Numbered from the stretch's first letter, positions 12,836 through 21,548 are shown. The stretch is DNA of 64,000 bases from Streptomyces sp. NRRL B-1140 (GCF_001280065.1 NZ_LGEA01000047.1:119873-183872); one strand, 5' to 3'. Notes: a model not told the origin generated them from the sequence alone. A program made the numbers and translations.

Positions 12836-15800
12836 ATGCTGCTGATCCCCTGCCCGTGGTGCGGACCTCGCGACGAGGCCGAGTTCCACTACGGCGGCCA
12901 GGCCCATGTGCCGTACCCGGAGGTCCCGGCATCCCTCACCGACGAGGAGTGGGCCCGCTACCTCTTCTTCCGCGACAACCCCAGGGGCCCCTTCGCCGAG
13001 CGCTGGAGCCACGCCGCGGGCTGCCGCCGCTGGTTCAACGCCGTGCGGGACACGTCGACGAACGAGATCCTCACCGTGTACCGGGCGGGGGAGGAGCGCC
13101 CGGACACGGTTGAGGCGCGTTCGGTCACCTCCCAGCCGACGCCGGCACCACCAGCCCGTCCGGCGTTTGAGGACGAGGCCGTTCAGGCCGATACGGGGGT
13201 CTGGGGGCAAAGCCCCCAGCGGGGTCCGGGGGCCGAGCCCCTGGTTTCGGGAAGGGGCGGGGTGGGGGAGAACAACCAGCCCTTCCGCCACCCCAGCCGA
13301 GGCCGCATCCACCGCGACAAGCCCCTCACCTTCACCTTCGACGGCACCGAATACCAGGGCTGCGAAGGCGACACCCTCGCCTCCGCACTCCTCGCCAACG
13401 GCGTCATCCAGACCGGCACCGGCATCAAGCTGGGCCGCCCCCGCGGCATCTTCTCGGCCGGCGTCGAAGAACCCAACGCGGTCGTCCAGATCGAGGAACC
13501 CTTCCCCGAGCCCATGCTCCCGGCCACCACCGTCGAGCTCTACGACGGCCTCATGGCGACCAGCCTCCCCGGCCAGGGCCGCCTCGCCACCGACCCGGAC
13601 CCGGCCCGCTACGACGCCGTGCACACCCACTGCGACCTCCTGGTCGTCGGCGCGGGCCCGGCCGGCCTCGCCGCGGCGGCGGCCGCAGCACGCTCGGGTG
13701 CCCGTGTCATCCTCGCCGACGACCAGCCGGAGCCCGGTGGCAGCCTCCTCGGCACCGGCGAGCATCTCGACTGGGTGGCCGAGACGACCGCCCTGCTCGA
13801 CGGCGCCCCCGACGTGCGGGTCCTGCGCCGCACCACGGTCTTCGGCTACTACGACGACAACCACCTGCTCGCCGTCGAGCGCCGTACCAACCACCTCGGC
13901 GCCGCGGCTCCCGAGAAGGTCTCCCGGGAGCGGGTCCACCGCATCCGGGCCCACCGCGTCGTCCTGGCCACCGGCGCCCACGAACGCTCGTTGGCCTTCG
14001 CGGACAACGACCGGCCCGGCGTGATGCTGTCAGCCTCGGCCCGCGCCTACGTCAACCGTCACGGCGTCCTGCCCGGCCGTCACGCGGTCGTCTTCACCAC
14101 CAACGACAGCGCCTACGCGGTGGCGATGGACCTCGCCGCGGCAGGTGTCGCCGTCTTGGCCGTGGTCGACACCCGCCCCGAGCCGGGGGAATGGGCCGAG
14201 CGCACCCGCCGGGCCGGCATCGAGGTGCTGACGGGCCACGCCGTCACGGCCACCGAAGGCGCTCGCCGTCTCACCGCCGTCACGGTCTCCCCGTACGGGG
14301 AGACGACAGGGCGACGGGAGTTCGCCGCCGACCTGCTCCTCGTCTCCGGCGGCTGGAACCCGGTCGCGCACCTGTTCAGCCAGGCGGGCGGCAGGCTCCG
14401 CCACGACGAGGAGCTCGGCAGCTTCGTCCCCGACACCTGCCGTCAGGCCGTCGAGGTGGCGGGCGCCGCGAACGGGGTCATGGACCTGGCCCGCGTCCTC
14501 CCCCAAGGGGCGGCCGCAGGAGCCCGCGCGATCGAGGCCGAGGGCTACACGGCCGAGACGCCCCGCCTGCCGGAGGTGGCGGCACAGCCGCAGACACCGC
14601 CCATGCAGGTCTTCACCGTGCCCGGCAGGGAAGGCGCCCCACGGTTCGTCGACCTCCAGCGGGACGTCACCGTCGACGATCTGGCCCGGGCCACCGGCGC
14701 CGGAATGCGCTCGGTCGAACACACCAAGCGCTACACCACGGCCGGCACCGCCAACGACCAGGGCAAGACCTCCGGCGTCCTGGCCAGTGGCGTCGTCGCC
14801 GAACTGCTCGGCGTGGACATCTCCGCCCTCGGCACGACCACGTTCCGGCCCCCGTACACCCCGGTCTCCTTCGCCGCCCTCGCCGGCCGCGACCGCGGCG
14901 TGCTCAGCGACCCGGTCCGCACGACCGTCCTGCACGAGTGGCACGTCGCGCACGGCGCTCTCTTCGAGAACGTCGGCCAGTGGAAGCGGCCCTGGTACTA
15001 CCCGCAGGACGGCGAGGACATGGAGACGGCCGTGCTGCGCGAATGCGCCGCGGCCCGCGAAGGCGTCGCCTTCATGGACGCCTCCACCCTCGGCAAGATC
15101 GACGTCCAGGGGCCGGACGCCGCCGTCTTCCTCGACCTGCTCTACACCAACATGATGAGCACCCTGAAGACAGGCATGATCCGTTACGGGGTGATGTGCC
15201 GCCCGGACGGGATGGTCTTCGACGACGGCACCGTCATCCGCCTCGGCCGGGACCGCTACCTGGTCACCACCACCACGGGCAACGCCGCCGCCGTGCTGGA
15301 CTGGATGGAGGAGTGGCTCCAGACCGAGTGGCCCGAGCTGCAGGTCCACTGCACTTCGGTGACCGAGCAGTGGGCCACCGTCGCGCTGGTCGGACCGAGG
15401 TCCCGCGAGGTGCTCGGCTCCCTAGCGCCGCAACTCGCCGTGGCCAACGATGACTTCCCGTTCATGGCGTGGCGGGACACGACCGTCGCGGGCATCGAGG
15501 CACGGGTGTGCCGGATCAGCTTCTCCGGCGAACTCGCCTACGAGATCAACGTGTCGCCGTGGGAGGCCCTCGCCCTGTGGGAGACGCTGTACCAGGCGGG
15601 CGCCCCGTACGGCATCACCCCGTACGGCACGGAGACCATGCACGTCCTGCGCGCGGAGAAGGGATACCCGATCGTCGGCCAGGACACCGACGGCACGGTG
15701 ACACCGCACGATCTCGGCATGAGCTGGGCGGTGTCGAAGAAGAAGCCCGACTTCATCGGCAAGCGCTCCTTCGCCCGTGCCGACACCGCCCGCCCCGACC

Positions 15801-16090
15801 GCAAGCACCTGGTGGGCCTGCTCCCGGAAGACCCGGGCACATTCCTCCCCGAGGGCACCCACCTGGTCGCCGACAGCGTGCTGCCCGCGCCGCCCGTCCC
15901 GATGCTCGGCCACGTCACCTCCAGCTACCGCAGCGCGGCCCTCGGCCGGACCTTCGCCCTCGCGCTGGTCAAGGGCGGACGCGAGCGCATCGGTGAGCGT
16001 CTCTACGCCCCCGTCGGTGACCGGCTGGTCCCGGTGACCGTCGCGAGCCCCGTCCTCTACGACCCCGAGGGAGCCCGCCGTGATGGCTGA
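12836..16090 (+). CDS. soxDA: Sarcosine oxidase delta and alpha subunits in one continuous frame (SoxD-SoxA fusion)
   Basis: 1084-residue open frame joining two normally separate subunits. Residues 1 to ~88 are SoxD, a small zinc protein (CPWCG near 6-10 and the Cys of HAAGCRRW). Residues ~105-145 are a low-complexity linker encoded by an intergenic-type repeat. From ~145 it is SoxA: FTFDGTEYQGCEGDTLASAL fold, NAD/FAD motif VVGAGPAGLAAAAAAA, and a C-terminal GcvT-type folate domain. There is no stop between the parts, but GTG 13262, preceded by GAAGGGGCGGGG, could start SoxA separately. Whether a fusion protein or two products are made cannot be decided here. The end overlaps soxG. Confidence 0.88.
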   Translation: MLLIPCPWCGPRDEAEFHYGGQAHVPYPEVPASLTDEEWARYLFFRDNPRGPFAERWSHAAGCRRWFNAVRDTSTNEILTVYRAGEERPDTVEARSVTSQPTPAPPARPAFEDEAVQADTGVWGQSPQRGPGAEPLVSGRGGVGENNQPFRHPSRGRIHRDKPLTFTFDGTEYQGCEGDTLASALLANGVIQTGTGIKLGRPRGIFSAGVEEPNAVVQIEEPFPEPMLPATTVELYDGLMATSLPGQGRLATDPDPARYDAVHTHCDLLVVGAGPAGLAAAAAAARSGARVILADDQPEPGGSLLGTGEHLDWVAETTALLDGAPDVRVLRRTTVFGYYDDNHLLAVERRTNHLGAAAPEKVSRERVHRIRAHRVVLATGAHERSLAFADNDRPGVMLSASARAYVNRHGVLPGRHAVVFTTNDSAYAVAMDLAAAGVAVLAVVDTRPEPGEWAERTRRAGIEVLTGHAVTATEGARRLTAVTVSPYGETTGRREFAADLLLVSGGWNPVAHLFSQAGGRLRHDEELGSFVPDTCRQAVEVAGAANGVMDLARVLPQGAAAGARAIEAEGYTAETPRLPEVAAQPQTPPMQVFTVPGREGAPRFVDLQRDVTVDDLARATGAGMRSVEHTKRYTTAGTANDQGKTSGVLASGVVAELLGVDISALGTTTFRPPYTPVSFAALAGRDRGVLSDPVRTTVLHEWHVAHGALFENVGQWKRPWYYPQDGEDMETAVLRECAAAREGVAFMDASTLGKIDVQGPDAAVFLDLLYTNMMSTLKTGMIRYGVMCRPDGMVFDDGTVIRLGRDRYLVTTTTGNAAAVLDWMEEWLQTEWPELQVHCTSVTEQWATVALVGPRSREVLGSLAPQLAVANDDFPFMAWRDTTVAGIEARVCRISFSGELAYEINVSPWEALALWETLYQAGAPYGITPYGTETMHVLRAEKGYPIVGQDTDGTVTPHDLGMSWAVSKKKPDFIGKRSFARADTARPDRKHLVGLLPEDPGTFLPEGTHLVADSVLPAPPVPMLGHVTSSYRSAALGRTFALALVKGGRERIGERLYAPVGDRLVPVTVASPVLYDPEGARRDG
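13151..13268. repeat. Streptomyces-type intergenic repeat inside the soxD-soxA junction
   Basis: GC-rich element beginning CCAGCCCGTCCGGCGTTTGA, continuing through a perfect hairpin CTGGGGGC-aaa-GCCCCCAG (13201-13219) and a second GGGG...GAGCCCC hairpin, and ending in GGTTTCGGGAAGGGGCGGGG. From general familiarity, sequences of this kind recur many times between genes in Streptomyces genomes. Here it lies between the soxD and soxA coding parts, with a length that keeps the frame open. It encodes a Pro/Gly-rich linker containing PARPAFEDEA. Confidence 0.7.
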
Positions 16091-16688
16091 CACCGCCCTT
16101 ACCGCCCCGCTCCGCAGCCCCCTGGCGCACGCCGCGGACCGGCTGGCCGACGCGACCCGCACCTCCGGGGGCGCCGTTCGTCTCGCGGAGCTCCCCTTCC
16201 TGACCCAGATCGACGTCCGCCTCGATCCGAAGGGAGCGGCGGCGGACGCCGTGGCACTGGCGCTGGGCCTGCACCTTCCCGTCGAGCCCGGCACCGTCGT
16301 CCGCGCAGGGGAGCTGACGACGCTGTGGCTGGGCCCCGACGAGTATCTCGTGGTCGGACCGCCGGGCGGCCGACGCGGACTGGAGGACCGGATCCGTCAG
16401 GCCGCCGGGGACGGGCCCGTGTCCGTCGTCGACGTCTCGGCACAGCGCACCACGCTCCTCGTCGCCGGTCCCCGCGCCCGCGACCTGCTGGCCCACGGCT
16501 GCTCGCTCGACCTGCACCCGCGTGTCTTCGGCCCGGGCCGCTGCGCCCAGACGACCCTGGGCCGCACCCAGGTCGTCCTGGTGGCCCGCGACGACCCGAG
16601 GGCCGGGTTCTGGGTACTGGTCCGCTCCTCCTTCGCCGGCTACCTGACGGACTGGCTGCTGGACGCCGCCGTGGAGTGGACGGGCTGA
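16083..16688 (+). CDS. soxG: Sarcosine oxidase subunit gamma
   Basis: 201-residue SoxG-type subunit, related to the folate-binding GcvT fold. Recognisable parts: LRSPLAHAADRL at the N-terminus, GELTTLWLGPDEYLVVGP and VVDVSAQRTTLLVAGPRARDLL in the middle, and FWVLVRSSFAGYLTDWLLDA at the end. It completes the SoxBDAG heterotetramer in the canonical gene order. Its start overlaps the soxA end; GAGGGAG upstream serves either GTG 16080 or ATG 16083. It is the last gene before a strong bidirectional terminator. Confidence 0.9.
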   Translation: MADTALTAPLRSPLAHAADRLADATRTSGGAVRLAELPFLTQIDVRLDPKGAAADAVALALGLHLPVEPGTVVRAGELTTLWLGPDEYLVVGPPGGRRGLEDRIRQAAGDGPVSVVDVSAQRTTLLVAGPRARDLLAHGCSLDLHPRVFGPGRCAQTTLGRTQVVLVARDDPRAGFWVLVRSSFAGYLTDWLLDAAVEWTG

Positions 16689-16705
16689 CACCGGCACCAC
16701 GAGAG

Positions 16706-16750
16706 CGGCGGCCCGGGAACCGGTATCCGGAACCGGTTCCCGGGCCGCCG
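16706..16750. terminator. Bidirectional terminator between soxG and the iclR gene
   Basis: Perfect 18-bp stem CGGCGGCCCGGGAACCGG (16706-16723) with its complement (16733-16750), 9-nt loop. It lies between convergent genes, so it can serve both strands. Confidence 0.85.
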
Positions 16751-16811
16751 CCCTGGGTGCGAGACCCGTCTGGCCGACGACCTGCCGGGCCTTCGTCTGC
16801 AGGGCCGGGCC

Positions 16812-17603
16812 TCAGCCCGTGTGGCCGAGACGGCGGCTGAGCTCGTCCGCTCCCGCGACGAGCAACCGCGCCAGCTCGTGCATCCGTTGCTCGGTCATCC
16901 GGAACGCCGGCCCCGACGCGCTGAGGGCGGCCACGACCTGGCCTTCATCCGAACGTACGGGCGCGGACACGGCGTTGAGACCCTCCTCGTATTCCTCCAC
17001 CGTGATGGCGTAGCCCTGCTCGCGGGCCTCGGCCAGGTCCGCCTCGAGCTTCTTCCTCGAGGTCACCGTGCGTGGTGTCAGACGAGGCAGGCCGGTCTCG
17101 GCGAGGAGCTCGTCGCGGTCCTCGCGGTCGAGGTGGGCGAGGAGGATCTTGCCGCTCGACGTGCAGTGCAGCGGTGTTTGCCGTCCCACCCAGTTCTGTG
17201 CGGCGATGGCCGAGGTGCTGCGCACCTGGTAGAGATTGATCGCGTGGCAGGACTCGAGCACGGCGATGTTCAGCGTCTCGCCCACGTCGTCGACGAGCCG
17301 CTCGCAGATGCTCCGCCCGTACCGCGTGACGGCGATACGGCCCGTCACCGCGCCGGCCAGGCGCACGACTCCGAAGCCGAGGCGGTACTTACCCCGCTCG
17401 CTCTCCTGCTCGACCATCCCGTGCGCTTCCAGCGCGCCGAGCAGGCGGAAGGCGGTCGACTTGTGGACATCGATCGCCGCTGCCACTTCACTCACGCCCG
17501 CCTCGCCGTGCTGGGCGAGGATCTCCAGCACGGCGACAGCACGGTCAACGGACTGCACTCCGCCACTCGGAGCGCCTGCGGACTCGGCACCGTAGTTGCT
17601 CAT
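16812..17603 (-). CDS. IclR-family transcriptional regulator
   Basis: 263-residue IclR regulator. Winged HTH near residues 15-70 (VQSVDRAVAVLEIL, then VSEVAAAIDVHKSTAFRLL as the recognition helix region), followed by the ligand-binding domain with HCTSSGKILLAHL and EEGLNAVSAPV. It sits 54 bp downstream of purU on the same strand and is probably cotranscribed, so purU-promoter control would be autoregulation. It is the only regulator in the catabolic locus and the best candidate for the repeated GTTGC operators (inference). Its inducer is probably a pathway intermediate such as betaine, dimethylglycine or sarcosine. Confidence 0.92.
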   Translation of the reverse strand: MSNYGAESAGAPSGGVQSVDRAVAVLEILAQHGEAGVSEVAAAIDVHKSTAFRLLGALEAHGMVEQESERGKYRLGFGVVRLAGAVTGRIAVTRYGRSICERLVDDVGETLNIAVLESCHAINLYQVRSTSAIAAQNWVGRQTPLHCTSSGKILLAHLDREDRDELLAETGLPRLTPRTVTSRKKLEADLAEAREQGYAITVEEYEEGLNAVSAPVRSDEGQVVAALSASGPAFRMTEQRMHELARLLVAGADELSRRLGHTG

Positions 17604-17657
17604 GGCGAAACCCTAGGTGAATCGGTCAACAGGAGTGAGGGCCGGCGGCTGTGCTCC

Positions 17658-18530
17658 TCAACGGAAGACGACCGTGCGGTTGTCGTTGACCATGACGCGG
17701 CTCTGGCTGTGCCACTCCACCGCCCGCGCCAGGACCTGCGCTTCCACGTCGCGTCCCAGGGCGACCAGGCTGTCCGGTCCCTGTGAGTGGCTCACGCGGA
17801 CGACGTCCTGCTCGATGATGGGTCCCTCATCGAGGTCCGGGGTGACGTAGTGGGCCGTCGCCCCGACGAGCTTGACGCCGCGCTCGTGCGCCTGGACGTA
17901 GGGGCGGGCGCCCTTGAAGCTCGGCAGGAAGGAGTGGTGGATGTTGATGGCCCGGCCTTCCAGCTGCTTGCACAGGTCGTTCGACAGGATCTGCATGTAA
18001 CGGGCGAGGACCACCAGGTCGATGTCCAGCTCCTCGACGAGCTCCAGCAGCCGCGCCTCCGCCTCGGGCTTCGTCTCCTTGGTCACCGGCACGTGGTGGA
18101 ACGGGATCCCGTAGCTCTCGGCGAGCGGCTCGAAGTCCCGGTGGTTGGAGACGATCGCCGGCACCTCGATGTTCAGCGCGCCCGTACGGCAGCGGAAGAG
18201 CAGGTCGTTCAGGCAGTGCCCGAACTTCGACACCATGATCAGTGTGCGCGTGGGGGTCGACGCCTCGTACAGCTGCCAGGAGATCCGGTACGCCTCCGCC
18301 ACCGGGGCGAAGCCGGACCTCAGGTCCTCCAGCGACATGCCCGGGTCCGTGACGTCGAAGTGCACCCGCATGAAGAAGCGGTCCTTGAGCCGGTCGTCGA
18401 ACTGCTGGCTCTCCTGGATGTTCCCGGAGTGCCGGACGAGGAAGCCGGTGACGGCGTGGACGAGGCCCGAGCGGTCCGGGCACGACAGGGTGAGGACGAA
18501 CTCGCGACCGGCAGTGGGTCCAACAGACAC
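17658..18530 (-). CDS. purU: Formyltetrahydrofolate deformylase
   Basis: 290-residue PurU: N-terminal ACT domain (FVLTLSCPDRSGLVHAVTGF) and a C-terminal formyltransferase-like hydrolase domain with INIHHSFLPSFKGARPY and DEGPIIEQDVVRV, which hold the Asn-His-Asp catalytic residues. It hydrolyses 10-formyl-THF to formate and THF. Beside dimethylglycine and sarcosine oxidases its role is to regenerate free THF from methyl-derived one-carbon units after FolD. GTG 18530 is chosen because GGAGG precedes it by 5 nt and the ACT domain starts right after; an upstream extension runs through the operator region. Transcribed divergently from gbcA. Confidence 0.93.
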   Translation of the reverse strand: MSVGPTAGREFVLTLSCPDRSGLVHAVTGFLVRHSGNIQESQQFDDRLKDRFFMRVHFDVTDPGMSLEDLRSGFAPVAEAYRISWQLYEASTPTRTLIMVSKFGHCLNDLLFRCRTGALNIEVPAIVSNHRDFEPLAESYGIPFHHVPVTKETKPEAEARLLELVEELDIDLVVLARYMQILSNDLCKQLEGRAINIHHSFLPSFKGARPYVQAHERGVKLVGATAHYVTPDLDEGPIIEQDVVRVSHSQGPDSLVALGRDVEAQVLARAVEWHSQSRVMVNDNRTVVFR

Positions 18531-18548
18531 TGAGCCCTCCCTGAGGGA

Positions 18549-18614
18549 AGTGCGTATCGCGCAACAGCGGGATTGATACGCAACATGGTCCCGGCTGCGC
18601 AGCCCCGTGGTCAA
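18549..18614 (-). promoter_or_regulatory. purU promoter with tandem GTTGC boxes
   Basis: On the minus strand: -35 TTGACC (18614-18609), an 18-bp spacer, GACCAT (18590-18585), then GTTGCGTATC (from 18584) and, exactly 19 bp further, GTTGC-N7-GCACT (18565-18549). Its -35 lies back-to-back with the gbcA -35 in the palindrome GTCAAG-gt-CTTGAC (18610-18623), so the two promoters are divergent and closely coupled. Confidence 0.55.
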
Positions 18615-18618
18615 GGTC

Positions 18619-18685
18619 TTGACAGTGTTCCGGGCGAACTGCACTGTGAGTTGCGTAGCAAGAAGCTCGTTGCGCATGAGGCAAC
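18619..18685 (+). promoter_or_regulatory. gbcA promoter with tandem GTTGC boxes
   Basis: -35 TTGACA (18619-18624), 17-bp spacer, CACTGT (18642-18647), then GTTGCGTA (18650-18657) and, 19 bp on, the inverted repeat GTTGC-N7-GCAAC (18669-18685). Distances from -35 to first box (31 bp) and between boxes (19 bp) are identical to those before dimethylglycine oxidase. Confidence 0.65.
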
Positions 18686-18723
18686 CACTCGCCCGACCGG
18701 GGCGCTTCACTCCGAGGTGAACC

Positions 18724-19866
18724 ATGACCACGACCGGCCTGCCGGACAGCCTGATCGCCACCCTTCCCGGCGACCACTACACGGACCCGGAGATCTTCCG
18801 CCTCGAGCAGGAGCACATCTTCGAGTCCATGTGGTTCTGCGCGGCGCGCGCGTCGGAGCTGGCGAAGCCGGGTGCGTTCCGGACCGTGGACGTGGGGCGG
18901 GAGAGCGTCCTGCTGACCCGCTCACGGGACGGCTCCGTCAAGGCCTTCTTCAACGTGTGCCGGCACCGGGGCGCCAAGCTGTGCACGCAGGAGTCCGGCG
19001 AGGTGAAGCGGGCCTTCCAATGCCCGTACCACGCCTGGACGTACGACCTGAACGGCAAACTCGTCGCCGCCCCGAACCTGACCAAGATGCCCGACATCGG
19101 CCGCACCGAGTACGGCCTGGCGAGCGTGGCGGTGCACGAGTGGCTCGGCTACGTGTGGGTGTGCCTGGCCGAGAACCCGCCGCCGTTCGAGCAGTCCGTG
19201 ATCGCCGACGTGGTCGCGCGCCTGGGCGACGTCGAGTCCATCGAGCGGTACGACGTCGAGAGCCTGGAGGTCGGCCGGCGGATCACCTACGACGTCAACG
19301 CCAACTGGAAGCTCATCATCGAGAACTTCATGGAGTGCTACCACTGCGCGACCATCCACCCGGAGCTGACCGAGGTGCTGCCGGAGTTCGCCGACGGGTA
19401 CGCAGCGCAGTTCTACGTGGGACACGGCGCGGAGTTCGGCGCGGACATCCAGGGCTTCACCGTGGACGGCTCGGAGGGCCTGGACCGCATCCCGGGCGTC
19501 ACCGAGGACCAGGACCGCCGGTACTACGCGATCACGGTGCGCCCACAGGTGTTCATCAACCTCGTCCCCGACCACGTGATCTTCCACCGGATGTTCCCCG
19601 TCGCGGTCGACCGCACGATCGTGGAGTGCGACTGGCTGTACCTCAAGGGCGTGGTGGACAGCGGCCGGGACGTCAGCCGGTCCGTGGAGCTGTTCGACCG
19701 CGTCAACCGGCAGGACTTCGACGCCTGCGAACGCTGCCAGCCGGCCATGAGCTCCCGCCTCTACGCCAAGGGCGGCGTCCTGGTGCCCAGCGAACACCAC
19801 ATCGGAGAGTTCCACGACTGGGTCCAGGACCGCCTCGGCACCCGCGTGAACCTGGCGGACCACTAG
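18724..19866 (+). CDS. gbcA: Glycine betaine demethylase, Rieske oxygenase component
   Basis: 380-residue Rieske non-haem iron oxygenase. The Rieske [2Fe-2S] ligands are C79-R-H81 and C100-P-Y-H103; the mononuclear iron site is in ENFMECYHCATIHPEL (His207, His212), with the third ligand probably the Asp of QDFDACE near 331. This is the pattern of GbcA-type enzymes that remove one methyl from glycine betaine to give dimethylglycine plus formaldehyde. Its placement between BetB and dimethylglycine oxidase steps fits exactly. The matching ferredoxin-reductase component (GbcB) is not in the window. A short hairpin follows the stop. Confidence 0.88.
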   Translation: MTTTGLPDSLIATLPGDHYTDPEIFRLEQEHIFESMWFCAARASELAKPGAFRTVDVGRESVLLTRSRDGSVKAFFNVCRHRGAKLCTQESGEVKRAFQCPYHAWTYDLNGKLVAAPNLTKMPDIGRTEYGLASVAVHEWLGYVWVCLAENPPPFEQSVIADVVARLGDVESIERYDVESLEVGRRITYDVNANWKLIIENFMECYHCATIHPELTEVLPEFADGYAAQFYVGHGAEFGADIQGFTVDGSEGLDRIPGVTEDQDRRYYAITVRPQVFINLVPDHVIFHRMFPVAVDRTIVECDWLYLKGVVDSGRDVSRSVELFDRVNRQDFDACERCQPAMSSRLYAKGGVLVPSEHHIGEFHDWVQDRLGTRVNLADH

Positions 19867-19883
19867 CCGATGACGGCAGGGCA

Positions 19884-19904
19884 CCCGCCGAGAGGGCCGG
19901 CGGG
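19884..19904. terminator. Short hairpin between gbcA and the MOSC gene
   Basis: 7-bp stem CCCGCCG / CGGCGGG (19884-19890 with 19898-19904), 7-nt loop, between convergent genes. It is weak compared with the other terminators here. Confidence 0.4.
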
Positions 19905-19986
19905 AGCGGATGCCGGTCGTCGCGACGGCTTCGCTGATGTCGCTCGTGCCGCGCGTCTTCGGAGATGCGCGCGATGGCCGCTGCGC

Positions 19987-20703
19987 TCAGGGACGGAGCA
20001 CGGTCACCGGGTCCCCGACGCCGATGGTGCCCGGATCGGTCACGGTGCCCAGTGCATCCAGACGCATGGCGTGCGCCTGGGCGATGGTCTTCAGCACGAG
20101 TGGCGAGTACGGCAGATCCTGTTGCGACTCATTGACCATGACGCAGCGCTCGCTCGAGCGTACGAACGCGACGCCCACCGACGTGCCGATGCGGACCTCG
20201 GAGCCGAGCCACTGGTCCTCCACGAACGCGGGCGTGCCCGGCGGTGTACGGATGAGGAGGTTGGGCCGGAACCGGCGTTCGTCGACCGCAAGGCCCGCAA
20301 GCGCGGTGCGCATCCAGTCGAGGGTGGCGGTGCTCAGCACGCTCAGCGCAAGCTGGTCGAAGTGCGATACGGACCCCTCCCGGGCCACCTCGACGTCGTG
20401 GCGCTGCAGGTAGCGGCGCAAGTAGGCGGTGGCGTCGGCCACCGGCACGCCGTCCGGGTCGAGCAGCTCGGGCTCGGCCAGGGGCTCCGCCTCCGGGTAG
20501 CGGGATCGCAGCCGCAGCAGGCCCGGCATCCTGCGGAACCGGCGGGTGTTCTTGCCCGAGCCGAACCTGCCCTCAGCGTCCCGCACCGCATACAGCCGGT
20601 CACCCAGCAGACCCCGCTCGTCCACGGCGGCCGACTCCAGCCGTTCTCCTCCCATGGACTTGATCGGGTATCGCCAGATCCGCTCGATGACGCCCAGTCG
20701 CAT
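19987..20703 (-). CDS. MOSC domain-containing protein
   Basis: 238-residue cytoplasmic protein with a MOSC N-terminal beta-barrel (VIERIWRYPIKSMGGERL) and a MOSC domain ending in SSERCVMVNESQQDLPYSP, which includes the conserved Cys. MOSC proteins handle sulfur or bind the molybdenum cofactor, as in YcbX/mARC-type reductases; the actual substrate here is unknown. The start is at ATG 20703, with GAAGGGGGCGGGG just upstream; a longer frame upstream has no family similarity. It stands alone, convergent with gbcA, and has no obvious link to the betaine locus. Confidence 0.88.
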   Translation of the reverse strand: MRLGVIERIWRYPIKSMGGERLESAAVDERGLLGDRLYAVRDAEGRFGSGKNTRRFRRMPGLLRLRSRYPEAEPLAEPELLDPDGVPVADATAYLRRYLQRHDVEVAREGSVSHFDQLALSVLSTATLDWMRTALAGLAVDERRFRPNLLIRTPPGTPAFVEDQWLGSEVRIGTSVGVAFVRSSERCVMVNESQQDLPYSPLVLKTIAQAHAMRLDALGTVTDPGTIGVGDPVTVLRP

Positions 20704-20990
20704 CCCCGCCCCCTTCCCGGCCGATGGCCGGCTCGACATGTCCTGAACACTCAATTGGCTCCCGCGGCCAGGCGCAAGCCGATCGAGTACGCCTGTCATT
20801 CCGCGGGGCGTCACAGGAGGGCGACCGAGCCGAGCAGCTCTACGCAGGACAGACGCTGTCGCAGTTGGTCGAAGGAGCGCACGACGGTGCCGAGGACGGG
20901 GTGGATGCGGCGCCGTAGACGGCCTGCCGGTCGATGGATGGAGCGCTATTCCGTGGGGTCTTCGTAGCAAGGCCAGGAGGGCGGCGCACC
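20704..20990. other. Intergenic stretch upstream of the MOSC gene, no gene seen
   Basis: Short reading frames here have no recognisable similarity or ribosome sites. It should contain the MOSC promoter (minus strand), but I could not identify a convincing -10/-35 pair. Confidence 0.5.
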
Positions 20991-21039
20991 AGGACATGCC
21001 TGTGGGCCCCGGTGTTCCCGGGGCCCACAGGCATGTCCT
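20991..21039. terminator. Very strong terminator hairpin
   Basis: Perfect 22-bp stem: AGGACATGCCTGTGGGCC and four more bases at 20991-21012, complementary to 21018-21039, with a 5-nt loop. It lies 14 bp beyond the end of the small membrane protein gene on the minus strand. Confidence 0.85.
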
Positions 21040-21052
21040 CATGCTGAATGCG

Positions 21053-21223
21053 TTACCACCGATACCAGCGGCCCTTGCGGCCGCCTGTGTCCGCACTGCG
21101 CAGTACGAAGCCGAGCAGCCAGACGACCAGCACGATGACAGCAATCCACCACAGTGCCTTCAGCGCGAATCCCGCACCGAAGAGGATCAGAGCAAGAAGC
21201 AGGACGAGAAGCAGGGGAACCAT
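21053..21223 (-). CDS. Small hydrophobic membrane protein
   Basis: 56-residue protein, almost all membrane: MVPLLLVLLLALILFGAGF and ALWWIAVIVLVVWLLGFVL form two transmembrane segments, followed by a short basic tail GGRKGRWYRW. Such small hydrophobic proteins are common in Streptomyces and have no known function. Start at ATG 21223 is set by GGAGG about 10 nt upstream; the frame continues upstream without further conserved sequence. A 22-bp terminator follows. Confidence 0.8.
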   Translation of the reverse strand: MVPLLLVLLLALILFGAGFALKALWWIAVIVLVVWLLGFVLRSADTGGRKGRWYRW

Positions 21224-21300
21224 AGTTATCAACCTCCGTCGCACCTCTTGCCCGGCAATTCGAAGCACACACAGCTGATCTGCCTGGTTTCTTCACCGGT

Positions 21301-21548
21301 TTTGCGGGAACTGAACCCAGTTTCGTCACCGACGTTCACCTCACGGTCTCCGCGGTCGTCGGCTTCGAGCACGGCGGCTGGCAGAAGCCGGTGACCGACG
21401 AGGAGGTCGGCGCGGCCATCGCCGGTTGGTACGAGCACGCGGCGCGATCCCCACCGCGCTGGAGCCGGTCAGCGTCTCGACGACGAAGGGCGGCACCATC
21501 GTCGGCGTCTACCGGCCGAGCGGTACGCCCGGCCACGACACTTATCAG
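21301..21548 (+). pseudogene. Frameshifted fragment of an unrecognised protein
   Basis: Protein-like sequence in one frame (VTDVHLTVSAVVGFEHGGW, then TDEEVGAAIAGWYEHAAR up to about 21445) continues in another frame (IPTALEPVSVSTTKGG, then GVYRPSGTPGHDTYQ to about 21548). The smooth join suggests one frameshift in an old gene whose two ends are lost. I do not recognise the family. The upstream edge is near the start of the small membrane protein gene on the other strand. Confidence 0.4.

Noticed and set aside
17658-18761. N-terminally extended purU frame
   Set aside because: The extension runs through the divergent promoter region and has no family similarity; GTG 18530 has GGAGG.
19987-21144. 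Long N-terminal extension of the MOSC protein
   Set aside because: The added residues are low-complexity and cross a strong terminator; the MOSC N-domain begins at ATG 20703.
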